Shown here: one piece after another, positions 37,933 to 47,077 of the stretch
How positions within the stretch are numbered: position 1 is the first letter of the stretch
Layout: each line of letters starts with the position of its first letter
From: Pseudomonas mangrovi
GTDB taxonomy: Bacteria > Pseudomonadota > Gammaproteobacteria > Pseudomonadales > Pseudomonadaceae
Direction of reading: 5' to 3'
NCBI RefSeq assembly: GCF_003052585.1
Contig: NZ_QASN01000017.1
Span: forward strand, 248,001 to 312,000
DNA: 64,000 nucleotides
Translations under genes and position numbers: made by a program
Notes under the pieces: model-generated
What the model saw: only the letters and a program-made list of their open reading frames with translations
Database searches by the model: none
What the model was told of the DNA's origin: nothing

Positions 37933-39234
37933 ATGAAGCTTCTGCCTTGCGTCGCTCTCTTTGGCCTCTGCCTTGCTCACTCGGCTCACGCCCAACCACC
38001 GTCGCTGCCCGACCCCACCAGCGTGCGCCTGGATCGCCTGCAACTGATGCAGGGCTTTCCACCCGCGGCCGACCGGCGTGTCACTGCCGGCAGTTACATG
38101 CGCCAGTACCCGCAGGCGCGCTGGGCTTTCCACCACATGCGCGAACTGTTGCCCAGCCGCTCCATCCCGCGCGGTGCCGGCCCGGCCAGCCCGCTGCCGG
38201 CAGGCGCCGACCGCAGCGCCGAGATCGAGGCCCTGCGCTTCAACGGTGCCAGCGGCGAGCTGAGCTTCGCCGAGTACCTGAAGAACACCTACACCGACGG
38301 CGTCATCGTCTTGCTCGAGGGCAAGGTGGTCTACCAGCGTTACTTCGGCATGCCCGAGGAACAGCCGCACATCATGTGGTCGATGACCAAGTCGATGATC
38401 GGGCTGATCGCCACCCAGCTGATCCACGAGGGCAAGCTCGACGCCGAGGCATTGGTCACCGACTACCTGCCGGAGCTGGCCGACAGCGGCTGGAAGGGCG
38501 CGACCGTGCAGCAGGTACTGAACATGACCGCCGACGTCAGCTACAGCGAGGTATACGCCGACGCCGAGTCGGACGTGGTCAAGTACGCCATGGCCGCCGG
38601 CATGAGCCCGGTGCCGGCCGACTATCCCGGCGCGCGCAGCCTCTACGACTACCTGCCGAGCATCCCCGGCAAGGGCAACCACGGCCGCGAATTCCAGTAC
38701 CGCACGGTGCATACCGAGGTCCTCGGCTGGATCCTGCGCCGCGTCACCGGCCAGGACAGCGCGCAGATGATCGGCGAACGCATCTGGAGCCCGCTCGGTA
38801 CCGAGCACGAGGCCTATATGCTGCTCGACCCGGCCGGTACCGAGTGGGCCGGCGCCGGGATGAATGCCAGCCTGCGTGACCTGGCCCGCTTCGGCGAGAT
38901 GCTGCGCAACGACGGCGCCTTCAACGGCCGCCAGATCGTCGCGCCGCAGGTGCTGGCGAGCATCCGCGAAGGGGCCGACCGCGAACTGTTCAAGGCCTCC
39001 GGGCGCATCGGCCAGGACGGTTACTCCTACCGCAACCAGTTCTGGATCAGCCACAATCGCGACGGCGCCTTCGAGCTGCTCGGCGTGCACGGCCAGATGA
39101 TCCATGTGAACCCGGCCGCCGGCCTGGTGCTGGTGCGCCTGTCGTCGCACCCGGTGGCCGCGAGCGCCGCGCACTTCCCCACCACCCGCCCAGCGATGGC
39201 GGCACTCGCCGAGTTGCTGCGCACAAAGCGCTGA
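37933..39234 (+). CDS. beta-lactamase-family serine hydrolase, secreted
   Basis: A 433-residue protein with a signal peptide (MKLLPCVALFGLCLAHSAHA) and a class C beta-lactamase-like/esterase domain. The catalytic SxxK is in IMWSMTKSMIGLIATQLI near residue 156. The family's conserved end is VLVRLSSHPVA, and a tyrosine-bearing loop FQYRTVHTEVLGWILRRV follows. Such proteins are esterases, amide hydrolases or 6-aminohexanoate-dimer hydrolases rather than true beta-lactamases; substrate unknown. ATG 37933 follows AGGGAAACACCC. A terminator lies right after the stop. Confidence 0.85.
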   Translation: MKLLPCVALFGLCLAHSAHAQPPSLPDPTSVRLDRLQLMQGFPPAADRRVTAGSYMRQYPQARWAFHHMRELLPSRSIPRGAGPASPLPAGADRSAEIEALRFNGASGELSFAEYLKNTYTDGVIVLLEGKVVYQRYFGMPEEQPHIMWSMTKSMIGLIATQLIHEGKLDAEALVTDYLPELADSGWKGATVQQVLNMTADVSYSEVYADAESDVVKYAMAAGMSPVPADYPGARSLYDYLPSIPGKGNHGREFQYRTVHTEVLGWILRRVTGQDSAQMIGERIWSPLGTEHEAYMLLDPAGTEWAGAGMNASLRDLARFGEMLRNDGAFNGRQIVAPQVLASIREGADRELFKASGRIGQDGYSYRNQFWISHNRDGAFELLGVHGQMIHVNPAAGLVLVRLSSHPVAASAAHFPTTRPAMAALAELLRTKR

Positions 39235-39245
39235 CAGGCAGGGGA

Positions 39246-39269
39246 GGGGCGGCGCAGTACCGCCCCTTT
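39246..39269 (+). terminator. intrinsic terminator after serine hydrolase gene
   Basis: Stem GGGGCGG/CCGCCCC with a 7-base loop, followed by TTT. It begins 12 bp after the stop at 39234. The U-tract is short, so efficiency is uncertain. Confidence 0.6.
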
Positions 39270-39298
39270 CCGTCCACGCGCTATCGGAGAAAGAGTCC

Positions 39299-40183
39299 GT
39301 GCAACTGCAACCCTGGTCGCATTCCAGCTCCGCCGGCTTCACCCTGCGCGGCTGGCACAGCCTGCCGTCGGGCAAGCCGCTGCTGCATTTCCTGCACGGC
39401 AATGGCTTCTGCGGGCGGACCTACGAACCCTTGCTGACGCATCTGGCGCAGCACTTCGACCTCTGGCTGTGCGACATCCAGGGTCACGGCGACAGCGACC
39501 ACGGCGGCCGCTTCCTCGGCTGGAACCGCAACGCGGAACTGGCGGTGGAAGCCTTCGAGGCCGGCCGCGGAACATTCGGCGAGGTACCGCGCTATGCCTG
39601 CGGGCACAGCTTTGGCGGCGTGCTGACCAGCCTGATCCTGGCCCGCGAGCCGGCACTGTTCCAGCGGGCAGTACTGCTCGACCCGGTGATCTTCACCCCG
39701 ACCATGGTCGGCGTCATGGCCTTCTCCGAGGCACTCGGCCTGCACCGCCGCACCACCATGGCGAAGAAGGCCCTTGGCCGCCGCGCCAGCTGGGCCAGCC
39801 GCGAGGCAGCCTTCAAGGGCCTGCACAATCGCGGCATCTACCGAGGCTGGACCGAGCCTGCGCTGCAGGCCTTCGTCGACCACGCACTGCGCGAGTTGCC
39901 GGACGGCAGCGTCGAGCTGAAATGTCGCCCAAGTCGCGAGGCCGAGATCTTCAGCTCCTACCCGCGCCGTCTGTGGTCCTCGCTGAGCCGGGTCCGGACA
40001 CCGACGCATATCCTGCACGGCGAGCACAGCTACCCCTTTGTCGCCCGCTCGGTAGCGCGCTGGTGCGCAATCAACCCACACGTCAGCGCCCGTGTGGTGC
40101 CCGGCGGCCACTGCTTCATGCAGGAAGATCCGGACGCAGCCGCGCAGCGCGCCGTCGATTTCCTGCTCGGTCCGCGTGCGTGA
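39299..40183 (+). CDS. alpha/beta hydrolase
   Basis: A 294-residue cytoplasmic alpha/beta hydrolase. The oxyanion segment is LHFLHGNGFCGRTYEPLL, the family DxxGHG stretch is DIQGHGDSDHGG, the nucleophile elbow is CGHSFGGVLTSLI and the histidine end is VVPGGHCFMQEDP. The GTG start at 39299 is preceded by GGAGAAAGAGTCC. The next gene overlaps by 4 bp (GTGA), so the pair is coupled. Substrate not predictable. Confidence 0.85.
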   Translation: MQLQPWSHSSSAGFTLRGWHSLPSGKPLLHFLHGNGFCGRTYEPLLTHLAQHFDLWLCDIQGHGDSDHGGRFLGWNRNAELAVEAFEAGRGTFGEVPRYACGHSFGGVLTSLILAREPALFQRAVLLDPVIFTPTMVGVMAFSEALGLHRRTTMAKKALGRRASWASREAAFKGLHNRGIYRGWTEPALQAFVDHALRELPDGSVELKCRPSREAEIFSSYPRRLWSSLSRVRTPTHILHGEHSYPFVARSVARWCAINPHVSARVVPGGHCFMQEDPDAAAQRAVDFLLGPRA

Positions 40184-40548
40184 CACGCGAAGCGCTCTGG
40201 CTGGCTCTTTCCGAGTTGTGGCTGGACACCGAGCTGCAACCCTTCCAGCACGCGCACATTGCAAAGGTGATGCGCGCCAGCGGCCTGCCACTGGATGAGC
40301 TCGAGGCAACCCTGCTCTACGAAGTCGCCCCCGTCGTCTGGCAGAACACCCATAGCGTGGCCGGCGTCTGGACCGGCTTCGACCCTGACTGGCTGACCGA
40401 CGCTTGCCGACGCAACCAGCAGAAACGCGAGAAACGCGGGTATCGGCTGCGCTGCCGGCTCTGCAGGCGCGTCATGCTCGGGCCGGTACGCCAGGATTGG
40501 CAGAAGGTGATGGAGTTGCTGGCTGAAGAGCCCGCAGCGCCGCCATGA
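40180..40548 (+). CDS. small conserved protein, possibly DUF7079
   Basis: A 122-residue protein (GTG start, TREALWLALSELWLDTELQ). Features: an LxxALSxLxLDTE N-terminus, the core LEATLLYEVAPVVWQNTHSV, then AGVWTGFDPDWL and a basic tail with CRLCRR. I believe this matches DUF7079, unverified. The tail of CRLCRRVML resembles half a zinc ribbon. It overlaps the hydrolase stop by 4 bp, so it likely belongs to the same operon. Function unknown. Confidence 0.72.
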   Translation: MTREALWLALSELWLDTELQPFQHAHIAKVMRASGLPLDELEATLLYEVAPVVWQNTHSVAGVWTGFDPDWLTDACRRNQQKREKRGYRLRCRLCRRVMLGPVRQDWQKVMELLAEEPAAPP

Positions 40549-40888
40549 CGCCTCTCACCAGATAGCCGCTCAGGTATCTCCGTACGCTGGACGGCCGCAG
40601 AATGAATCGGTAGGTTTCCTGAGTCGTCGACAGCGCATCTGCGAGAAAGCTGCCGCTGCTCGGCGCACAGCTTTCCTACTCGGTCAGCCGCTCGGCTGAA
40701 CCCGGTAGCCAGACAGGATGGCGTTGAAGCGATGGAATGCTTATCTGTTTTTCACCCAGTAATCAAAAGCCTCGCCAAGTCCGAACTCAGGGATATTGGG
40801 GCATCCCCCAGTTCCTTCGTTGTCGCTGGAACCGCTCGGCCTGCAACCGCCATCCCGACGACTTGACCAACCGATACAGGAACAAGCA
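40549..40888. other. intergenic region without recognisable gene
   Basis: About 340 bp between the coupled hydrolase pair and the AT-richer island. I found no credible coding frame, tRNA, repeat copy or strong hairpin. The promoter of the small secreted protein at 40889 probably lies in its right half. It marks the left edge of the compositional change. Confidence 0.5.
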
Positions 40889-41239
40889 ATGAAGAAAATA
40901 GCGCTGATCGGCTTCTCCGTATTCGTACTTTCTGGCATGGCGCAAGCCGCCTGTAAAAGCGAGCTCTATGGCCACTGGTCACTGACCCATACCTCCGAAT
41001 CCCTGGACAGCGGGTTGGTCCCGGCTGAAGCACCCATGACCTGGGCCTTCTCAAAAGATGGCAAGGCAACACTCAATATGCCTCCCTTCCTTAACGCCAC
41101 CAGCAACTTCGAGTGCTCCGGCGGCGCGGTAATAGTCAAGAAGACGGTTCCCACCACCTTGAGCATTGTCCGCCTGGCAAACAGCAAGCTGGTATGGAAA
41201 GAGAACGGTTCCAGCACCTACTTCTATTTTTCCAAATAG
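40889..41239 (+). CDS. small secreted lipocalin-like protein
   Basis: A 116-residue protein with a clean signal peptide (MKKIALIGFSVFVLSGMAQA) and an all-beta mature part (ELYGHWSLTHTSESLDSGLV, WAFSKDGKATLNMP, KLVWKENGSSTYFYF). The strand pattern resembles small lipocalin-like domains, but this is a weak likeness. ATG 40889 is chosen for the signal peptide. The base composition is distinctly more AT-rich than the flanks, as in the next gene, suggesting later acquisition. Confidence 0.6.
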   Translation: MKKIALIGFSVFVLSGMAQAACKSELYGHWSLTHTSESLDSGLVPAEAPMTWAFSKDGKATLNMPPFLNATSNFECSGGAVIVKKTVPTTLSIVRLANSKLVWKENGSSTYFYFSK

Positions 41240-41370
41240 AACGCTCGGGAAAAGTAGATTATTTTGCCGCCCCTCATAGTGGTAACAAATGATCCCACGC
41301 CGGGAAATAAGCCACGACTTATAATAAATATAAACAAAAGCCCAACACAACCAACAAAAAGGGAAACGCC

Positions 41371-42165
41371 GTGCTTTTAAAGAAAATTTCCGTTCTCTCC
41401 ATGACTCTTGCACTTGTTGCCTGCGTGGCCCCTCCAAAATTTCAGGACACTCGCCAACCCAATAAAAATGAGACTTTTGCGCTCGGCTCCTCTGCACTAT
41501 TGCAGCCTACAAATCATACGGTCCGGCATATAAACGTCGAGAAAAATATAATATATACGCAAACATTTGGGGGTGGCGGCCTCGCCCTAGGCCTATTATT
41601 GGGACCCGCTGGCACGGCCGCAAATTACGCAATGATCAACTCCGCAACGGACGCGGATACGCATAAACTCTCCAACAAGATCCCCGTCGACCCGGTCAAA
41701 TCCTTCAGCAACGCAGCTCGCCTGCACAACTTCTCCCTTACCGATACAACTAATCCGGATTCCCGCATAACCCCCTATTTGTATATCGTAAAAACGTCTG
41801 AGTCCTCGCTAAACATAGCTACCGGTCTCATCTATGAGCCAAACATCGGAACAGCATCAAAATACATGTTGCAACTGCCTGGCACCTATACAGTTGAAGA
41901 GCTCTCCTCACTGAGCCCCGAGCAAGCGAGCATACTTCAGTCCACAGTGGACAGCGGTTTCGAACAACTCCTTGGCTTCTTTTCCCGAGAGGGATCCGAG
42001 TCGCCCCTTGGTCAGCCCATAAAATATAAATCGGCATTTATCTCACCGAGATTCGATTTCACACTAGATGGCTCCGTCGCAGCGAAGGACGACCACATCA
42101 CTTGGATTAGAACTTACGGCGGACTCTACGGCCTTCGGAATGGCACGTTTTCAGTGAGTTACTGA
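41371..42165 (+). CDS. AT-rich lipoprotein of unknown function
   Basis: A 264-residue predicted lipoprotein. GTG start, leader MLLKKISVLSMTLALVACVA with lipobox LVAC at residue 18. A short glycine-rich segment GGGGLALGLLLGPAGTAANY could touch the membrane. The rest is a polar, Asn/Ser/Thr-rich domain. Codons such as AAA, ATA and TTT are used far more than in the other genes here, the clearest sign of horizontal transfer in the window. No family recognised. Confidence 0.65.
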   Translation: MLLKKISVLSMTLALVACVAPPKFQDTRQPNKNETFALGSSALLQPTNHTVRHINVEKNIIYTQTFGGGGLALGLLLGPAGTAANYAMINSATDADTHKLSNKIPVDPVKSFSNAARLHNFSLTDTTNPDSRITPYLYIVKTSESSLNIATGLIYEPNIGTASKYMLQLPGTYTVEELSSLSPEQASILQSTVDSGFEQLLGFFSREGSESPLGQPIKYKSAFISPRFDFTLDGSVAAKDDHITWIRTYGGLYGLRNGTFSVSY

Positions 42166-42176
42166 AAACCGCAGGG

Positions 42177-42195
42177 AAACAGCGAAGTGCTGTTT
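42177..42195 (+). terminator. hairpin after AT-rich lipoprotein gene
   Basis: AAACAGC/GCTGTTT stem with a 5-base loop begins 11 bp after the stop at 42165. The stem ends in TTT but no long U-tract follows. Confidence 0.4.
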
Positions 42196-42364
42196 AAACC
42201 CCGCTGGGTTTGTATCAGCACTCCGCTGCTTTAGCGGTAATTTCGAGCCAAATCGTATGACTACGTATCGGTGATTTAATGCCGCGCTTCGTCTTGCTGC
42301 CCCCCCACAGGCACATTCCCACCACCGGCCACTACGCTCAAAAAGCACCGAAGGCGATGACGAC

Positions 42365-42841
42365 ATGAACAAAATAATCGGATTGATCCTGCTAGCACTC
42401 GCTGCCTGCTCCAGCTTCGCTGAAGAGCGGGATACCAACGAGATAGTCAATGTCCACGAGCAGGACGTGGCAATGAACGCTGCCATGCTGCACGCCAATC
42501 AAAGCCTGGAAACGTTCATCGAGAGACTGCAGAACCCTCAAGAAGGGGATTCGGACTTCGCACTCAAGGTAAAGATCTCCGACGAACACGGCGTAGAGCA
42601 CTTCTGGGTGACTAATATCGCCATTACTCCGGATGGCTTCGAGGGCGTGGTCGCCAATGAAGCGCGCACCGTCGAGGTGGTCGATATCGGGCACAAGATC
42701 AAGTTTGCCCGCGACCTGGTCAGCGACTGGTCGTACGACAGCCACGGAGTCAAGCAGGGCGCTTTCACATTGAGGGTCCTGCTGAAAATGATGCCCGAAG
42801 ATCAAGCCGCCTATTACCGCAAGACGGTCGGCTGGGACTGA
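42365..42841 (+). CDS. DUF2314 family lipoprotein
   Basis: A 158-residue protein. Leader MNKIIGLILLALAACSSFAE with lipobox LAAC near residue 15, then the DUF2314 domain: AMNAAMLHANQSLETFIERL, FALKVKISDEHGVEHFWVTN and VEVVDIGHKIKFARDLVSDW. This family includes YegJ of E. coli and is often found near secreted or immunity-type genes; no biochemical role is known. ATG 42365 is used. Composition is intermediate between the AT-rich gene upstream and the GC-rich gene downstream. Confidence 0.8.
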   Translation: MNKIIGLILLALAACSSFAEERDTNEIVNVHEQDVAMNAAMLHANQSLETFIERLQNPQEGDSDFALKVKISDEHGVEHFWVTNIAITPDGFEGVVANEARTVEVVDIGHKIKFARDLVSDWSYDSHGVKQGAFTLRVLLKMMPEDQAAYYRKTVGWD

Positions 42842-42921
42842 CCCGTGCCGCTCATCGCTGCACTACCGACCGCACGCGTCGACACCGAACCTGCACGAAC
42901 TTCACTGAAAGGACGCTACCC

Positions 42922-43455
42922 ATGCACTGCCCCGCCTGCCGCACCACCCGCCTGCAACCAGCAAAGCTCGAGGACGGCCTGCTCGGCCACGGTTGTCCGC
43001 AATGCGCCGGCACCCTGGTCAGTCTGCTGCACTATCGCGACTGGGCCGAGCGTCAGCCGGCCAATGAGGCCACTCCAGCGCTGCTCGCAGAAGAAGAAAC
43101 CGGCGAAACCCGCCATGCGCTGAACTGCCCCAAGTGCGCCAAGCTGATGAGCAAGTTCCAGATCAGCGGCACCCGCGCCAATCGCCTCGACCTGTGCGGC
43201 AGTTGCGACGAGGCCTGGCTGGATCACGGCGAGTGGCAGTTGCTCAAGGCGCTGGAGCTGAGCCGCAAGATGCCGGCGATCTTCACCGATGCCTGGCAGC
43301 GTCAGGTCCGTCAGGAGGCCAGCGAGGAAGCGCGCCGCCAGCGCTTCAGCCGTATCGCCGGGGAGGAAGCCATCGCCCGCGCCGATGAAGTCCGCGCCTG
43401 GCTCAAGGCTCATCCGCAAAGGCGTGAGTTGCTTTTCTACATCGGTCACGACTGA
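42922..43455 (+). CDS. TFIIB-type zinc-ribbon protein
   Basis: A 177-residue cytoplasmic protein with two zinc-ribbon units: MHCPACRTTRLQPAKLEDG with CPQCAGTLVSLL, and NCPKCAKLMSKFQISG with LCGSCDEAWLDHGEW. The C-terminal third is a charged helix (RQEASEEARRQRFSRIAGEE). Proteins with this pair of zf-TFIIB ribbons are widespread and of unknown function. ATG 42922 follows GAAAGGACGCTACCC. Confidence 0.8.
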   Translation: MHCPACRTTRLQPAKLEDGLLGHGCPQCAGTLVSLLHYRDWAERQPANEATPALLAEEETGETRHALNCPKCAKLMSKFQISGTRANRLDLCGSCDEAWLDHGEWQLLKALELSRKMPAIFTDAWQRQVRQEASEEARRQRFSRIAGEEAIARADEVRAWLKAHPQRRELLFYIGHD

Positions 43456-43557
43456 AACCGGGGCCAATGCGCGGCGGAAGATCCTGGCGCAATGTCCGTT
43501 GGTTATTGCGCCCGGGGAAAATACGGAGCGAACGCCGTTATGGCGCCGCGGGCAGCT

Positions 43558-43692
43558 GTAGGGTGGACAACGCTCTCCTTGTCCACCGACACGCGGAAGC
43601 GGTGGATGGGTGAAGCGTCGTCCGCCCTTTGTACAGACTGCTGGGACGCGGCGGTCCACGGCGCAATGCCCTGCGGTAATTGCGCCCTACAG
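43558..43692. repeat. GTAGGGTGGA-type intergenic repeat
   Basis: GGTGGACAA/TTGTCCACC inverted repeat (43562-43587) next to GTAGGG, then a second part ending ATTGCGCCCTAC. It is kin to 36294-36375 and 56044-56075. It fills most of the 260 bp between the convergent genes ending at 43455 and 43716. Confidence 0.7.
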
Positions 43693-43715
43693 ACGCCAGG
43701 GACTGACGCAACCCG

Positions 43716-44123
43716 TCACGCCTGACCATCGTCGGAGCGCGGATGCTCGCGGCGCCAGTCGCTGAGACTGATGACCTTGGGGTCGGCAATCACGGCGGGT
43801 TGGGCTTCAGGGAAGGGATGAGCGTCCAGTTCGATACGCCCGGGATGGCGACCGAACAGGGTGATGTTGCCGCGCAGGCGCTGCTCGCCGGTGACGGTGA
43901 ACTCGAAGTCGTAGATCCGCGCCAGACGCCGCTGGCCGCGGGCGTCCGGCAGCCAGGCCAGGCGGCGGAAGGCGACGTTGCCGTCGAGCAGCTCCACGTC
44001 CAGCCTTTGGCAATGGCGGCGCACCAGCGCCAGCGCATGTTCGCGCAAGCCGTGGGCGCGCCAGAGCCAGGCGCCGAGAGCGGCAAGGACAAGAAACAGG
44101 CTGAAATTGCCCAGGGTCAGCAT
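43716..44123 (-). CDS. DUF3301 membrane-anchored protein
   Basis: A 135-residue protein with one N-terminal membrane helix (FSLFLVLAALGAWLWRAHG) and a cytoplasmic domain with the DUF3301 pattern (REHALALVRRHCQRLDVELL, VAFRRLAWLPDARGQRRLAR, IYDFEFTVTGEQRLRGNITL). The function is unknown. ATG 44123 follows GGAGATCGCTTG and is preferred to an in-frame TTG one codon upstream. Confidence 0.8.
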   Translation of the reverse strand: MLTLGNFSLFLVLAALGAWLWRAHGLREHALALVRRHCQRLDVELLDGNVAFRRLAWLPDARGQRRLARIYDFEFTVTGEQRLRGNITLFGRHPGRIELDAHPFPEAQPAVIADPKVISLSDWRREHPRSDDGQA

Positions 44124-44371
44124 CAAGCGATCTCCGCGAACGAGCGCGCAGCTTAGCAGAGCGATCGCTGCCTTCGCTGCCTCGTCCAGGCGGAGCGATC
44201 AGGACCTGCGCGACAACAACCCTCGCGGCCTGCCGTCGGCCTTTGCAGAGCGGCGAGGGCACTTTCGGCCATTCATCTGTCGACCGGTCCGCAGCCGTAC
44301 GGCAAATGAATTGTCCGTCCTCGGAAACTTGGTTAGCGTGCGCCGCCTGCACTTCCGGGAAGGACCCTGCC

Positions 44372-45646
44372 ATGACCAGAACCCGCCTCGCACTGACCCT
44401 CTGCTCACTGGCCACGCTGGCCGGGCTCAGCGCGCTGATGCTGCTCGACAACTCGCCTTCGCCACAGAGCCTGGCCTGGCAGGCCGCTTTCGAGGAGCGC
44501 CGCAGTCAGCCGAGCGAAAGCTATCTGCTGCTCCTGGGTCTGGACGCAGGCGCCATGGAACAGCCGATGCAGCTCGGTCGTGCGCGACTCGACGCCTATC
44601 ACGCCTGGACTGAGGCCGGAGAAAAGAACGTTCTGGCACAGCCCGACACAGCACTGCTGCCGTTTCCCGACAACCAACAGCTGTGCGAACCGGGCAAGCC
44701 CGAGTGCCTGGCGCGCAGTGCCGATGGCTCACTGAACGGCACACGCCTGCTGGCGGAAAATGCCGTGTTGCTGGAACGCTATCGACTCTGGCTGGAGCTC
44801 GCCCCGGCACGTAGCCAGGCGCTGCCGGGCGCCAGCGAGCCGCTGCCGAACCATCGCCTGCTGATGGTCGCCAACCGTCTGCTCGGCCTGCAGGCGCTGC
44901 AGCTGATCGAGCAGGGCAACCCGCGCGCGGCGCTGGAGCTACTGGAAGAGGATATCGTCCGTCTGCGTCGCCAGCTGGCGGAGGCCGATACCCTGATCGG
45001 CAAGATAGTCCTGGCCAGCATGCTGGCCGCGGATCTTGAGCGCATCGCCCTCTGGCACGCCCGCGGCCTGCTGCCGGACCCCGCGCCGATTGCCGGCCTG
45101 AGCGAAAGCGAACGTTCGCTGCTGATGCCGATGCAGCACGAATTCAGTGGCATCGCCCGCCTGCTCGGCAACCTGCGCCAGCTGGGCGTCGAAGAACACG
45201 GCGCGCTGCCACTGCTGCTGTTCTACAAGCCGCAGCGCAGCATCAATCAGGCCCTGCCCTCCTACCAATACCCTGCCGAGCTGTCGCAGCTGCCGCCGGA
45301 CCGGCTTGCCCAGGCCCTGGCCGAGCGCGAGCCCCTGGAGCCCGCCTCGCCCTGGAGCCAGCCGAACAACCCGATCGGCCAGATCCTGCTGAACATCGCC
45401 ACTCCCGCTTTTGAGAACTATGCAGGTCGTGTCCAGGACCTTGAGGCGCGCATTCGCCTGTTCAACCTGCTCGGACAGTTGCCGGACGAGGAAAGCGAAC
45501 TGCTCGCCGCGCTGACCACCCTGCCCGGCGCCGACAACCCCTACTATCCCGGCCAGCCCCCGCGCTGGGATGCGACCACCGGCACCCTGTGCTTCGACGG
45601 CCCGCTGCCGGATGAGCGCGGCATCCGCTGCCTGCCACTGCGCTGA
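44372..45646 (+). CDS. hypothetical single-pass protein, 424 residues
   Basis: A signal-anchor segment (LALTLCSLATLAGLSALMLL) is followed by a mostly helical, leucine/glutamate-rich domain (NRLLGLQALQLIEQGNPRAA, ALELLEEDIVRLRRQLAEAD) likely exposed to the periplasm. Cysteines occur in a CEPGKPEC pair and a C-terminal pair in GTLCFDGPLPDERGIRCLPL; both could be disulfides. I recognise no family. The helical region is reminiscent of TPR-like hairpins. ATG 44372 follows GGGAAGGACCCTGC. No neighbour suggests a role. Confidence 0.7.
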   Translation: MTRTRLALTLCSLATLAGLSALMLLDNSPSPQSLAWQAAFEERRSQPSESYLLLLGLDAGAMEQPMQLGRARLDAYHAWTEAGEKNVLAQPDTALLPFPDNQQLCEPGKPECLARSADGSLNGTRLLAENAVLLERYRLWLELAPARSQALPGASEPLPNHRLLMVANRLLGLQALQLIEQGNPRAALELLEEDIVRLRRQLAEADTLIGKIVLASMLAADLERIALWHARGLLPDPAPIAGLSESERSLLMPMQHEFSGIARLLGNLRQLGVEEHGALPLLLFYKPQRSINQALPSYQYPAELSQLPPDRLAQALAEREPLEPASPWSQPNNPIGQILLNIATPAFENYAGRVQDLEARIRLFNLLGQLPDEESELLAALTTLPGADNPYYPGQPPRWDATTGTLCFDGPLPDERGIRCLPLR

Positions 45647-45709
45647 ACCCACTGCGCCACGGAATCAGCACCGCCACTACCCAGCGCGACGCCCCATGTC
45701 CATCACTCA

Positions 45710-47077
45710 TCAGGCGTGGGTCAGGAACCAGCGCCAGTCCTGCTCGCCGACCTCGGCCATGAACTCCCGATATTCCTGGCGCTTCAGCGCCAGATAAACC
45801 TTCATGAAGCCCTCGCCCAGCTCATTGCGCGCCCAGTCCGAAGCCTCCAGCGCGCGCAGGGCAGTGAGCCAGTCGCTGGGCAGCGGCGCGTGAGCCTGGG
45901 CGTAGCCGTTGCCGGTAATCGGCGCACCCGGATCGAGCTGTTCGCGAATGCCGCGATGGGCACCGGCGAGGATCGCCGCGGCGGCCAGATAGGGGTTGGC
46001 GTCGGCGCCGCAGATGCGGTGTTCGATATGCCGGCTGGCAGGCGGCCCGCCCGGCACGCGGAAGGACACGGTGCGGTTGTTGACGCCCCAGGTCGCCGCC
46101 AGCGGCGCGTAGCTGTTGGCCTGGAAGCGGCGGAACGAATTGGCGTTGGGGCAGAAGATCGCCAGGCTGTCCTGCAGGCTCGCCATCATCCCGCCGATGG
46201 CCTGGCGCAGCAGTGGCGTGCCCTGGGCATCCTCGCAGGCGAACAGGTTGTCGCCGGCGGCATCGGCCAGGCTCAGATGCAGGTGCAGGCCGCTGCCGGC
46301 ACGCTCGGCGAACGGCTTGGCCATGAAGCAGGCCTGCAGCCCATGACGGTTGGCCACGCCCTTGACCAGCCGTTTGTAGCGCACCCCCTCATCGATTGCC
46401 TGCAGCGCGTCGAAGCGGTGCTCGAGGGTGATCTCCAGCTGGCCGGGGGCGTACTCCGAGATCGCCGTGCGCGCGGGCAGGCCCTGGGCGCGGCAGGCCG
46501 CGTAGAGGTCATCGAGAAAATCCTGCTGCTGCTCCAGTTCGAGCACGTCGTAGACCCTGGTCGCCTGCGGACGCTCGCCATTGCCGTGGCGCGCCGGCTG
46601 CGGCCGGCCCCAGGGATCGCGCTCGGCATCCAGCAGATAGAACTCCAGCTCCACCGCCATCACCGGGTGCAGCCCGTCGGCCTGCAGGCGCTCGATCACC
46701 TGCGCCAGCACATGCCGCGGATCGGCCGGAGTGGCGGGCTGGCCGCGCTCGGGGTGCATGCACACCTGCAGCTGGCCGGTGGGCTGGCTGCGCCAGGTCT
46801 GCAGGCAGAGGCTGCCGGGCACCGGATAGGTCCAGCAATCGGCATCGCCAACCTCCCAGACCAGGCCGCTGTCCTCGACGTCGTCGCCGTTGATGGTCAG
46901 CGCAAGGATGGTGCTCGGCAGCGGCCGACCGTGCTGGTAAACCGCCAGCAGCTCGTCGCGATGCAGCAATTTGCCGCGCGGCACGCCGTTGGCGTCGATG
47001 AGGAAGAGTTCGAGTTGCTGCACCTGGGGGTGCGCGGCGAGGAAGTCATGGGCTTCCCGGATATCGGCGAATCGCAT
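45710..47077 (-). CDS. glutamine synthetase-family gamma-glutamylpolyamine synthetase
   Basis: A 455-residue glutamine synthetase-like ligase of the PuuA/PauA group, which joins glutamate to polyamines or other amines in their catabolism. Markers: VMAVELEFYLLD, ISEYAPGQLEITLEH, MAKPFAERAGSGLHLHLSL, NSFRRFQANSYAPLAATWGV and EHRICGADANPYLAAAAILA. It lacks the adenylylation region of GlnA. It is followed upstream on the same strand by an aminotransferase gene; this pair corresponds to PA5522-PA5523 in P. aeruginosa by memory (pauA7). ATG 47077 follows CCGGAGCCTTATCC. Confidence 0.88.
   Translation of the reverse strand: MRFADIREAHDFLAAHPQVQQLELFLIDANGVPRGKLLHRDELLAVYQHGRPLPSTILALTINGDDVEDSGLVWEVGDADCWTYPVPGSLCLQTWRSQPTGQLQVCMHPERGQPATPADPRHVLAQVIERLQADGLHPVMAVELEFYLLDAERDPWGRPQPARHGNGERPQATRVYDVLELEQQQDFLDDLYAACRAQGLPARTAISEYAPGQLEITLEHRFDALQAIDEGVRYKRLVKGVANRHGLQACFMAKPFAERAGSGLHLHLSLADAAGDNLFACEDAQGTPLLRQAIGGMMASLQDSLAIFCPNANSFRRFQANSYAPLAATWGVNNRTVSFRVPGGPPASRHIEHRICGADANPYLAAAAILAGAHRGIREQLDPGAPITGNGYAQAHAPLPSDWLTALRALEASDWARNELGEGFMKVYLALKRQEYREFMAEVGEQDWRWFLTHA

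Noticed and set aside
37933..39234. Antibiotic resistance beta-lactamase
   Set aside because: Only the general SxxK hydrolase fold is seen; class C landmark motifs such as a clear YxN and KTG are not evident, so an esterase-type enzyme is more likely.
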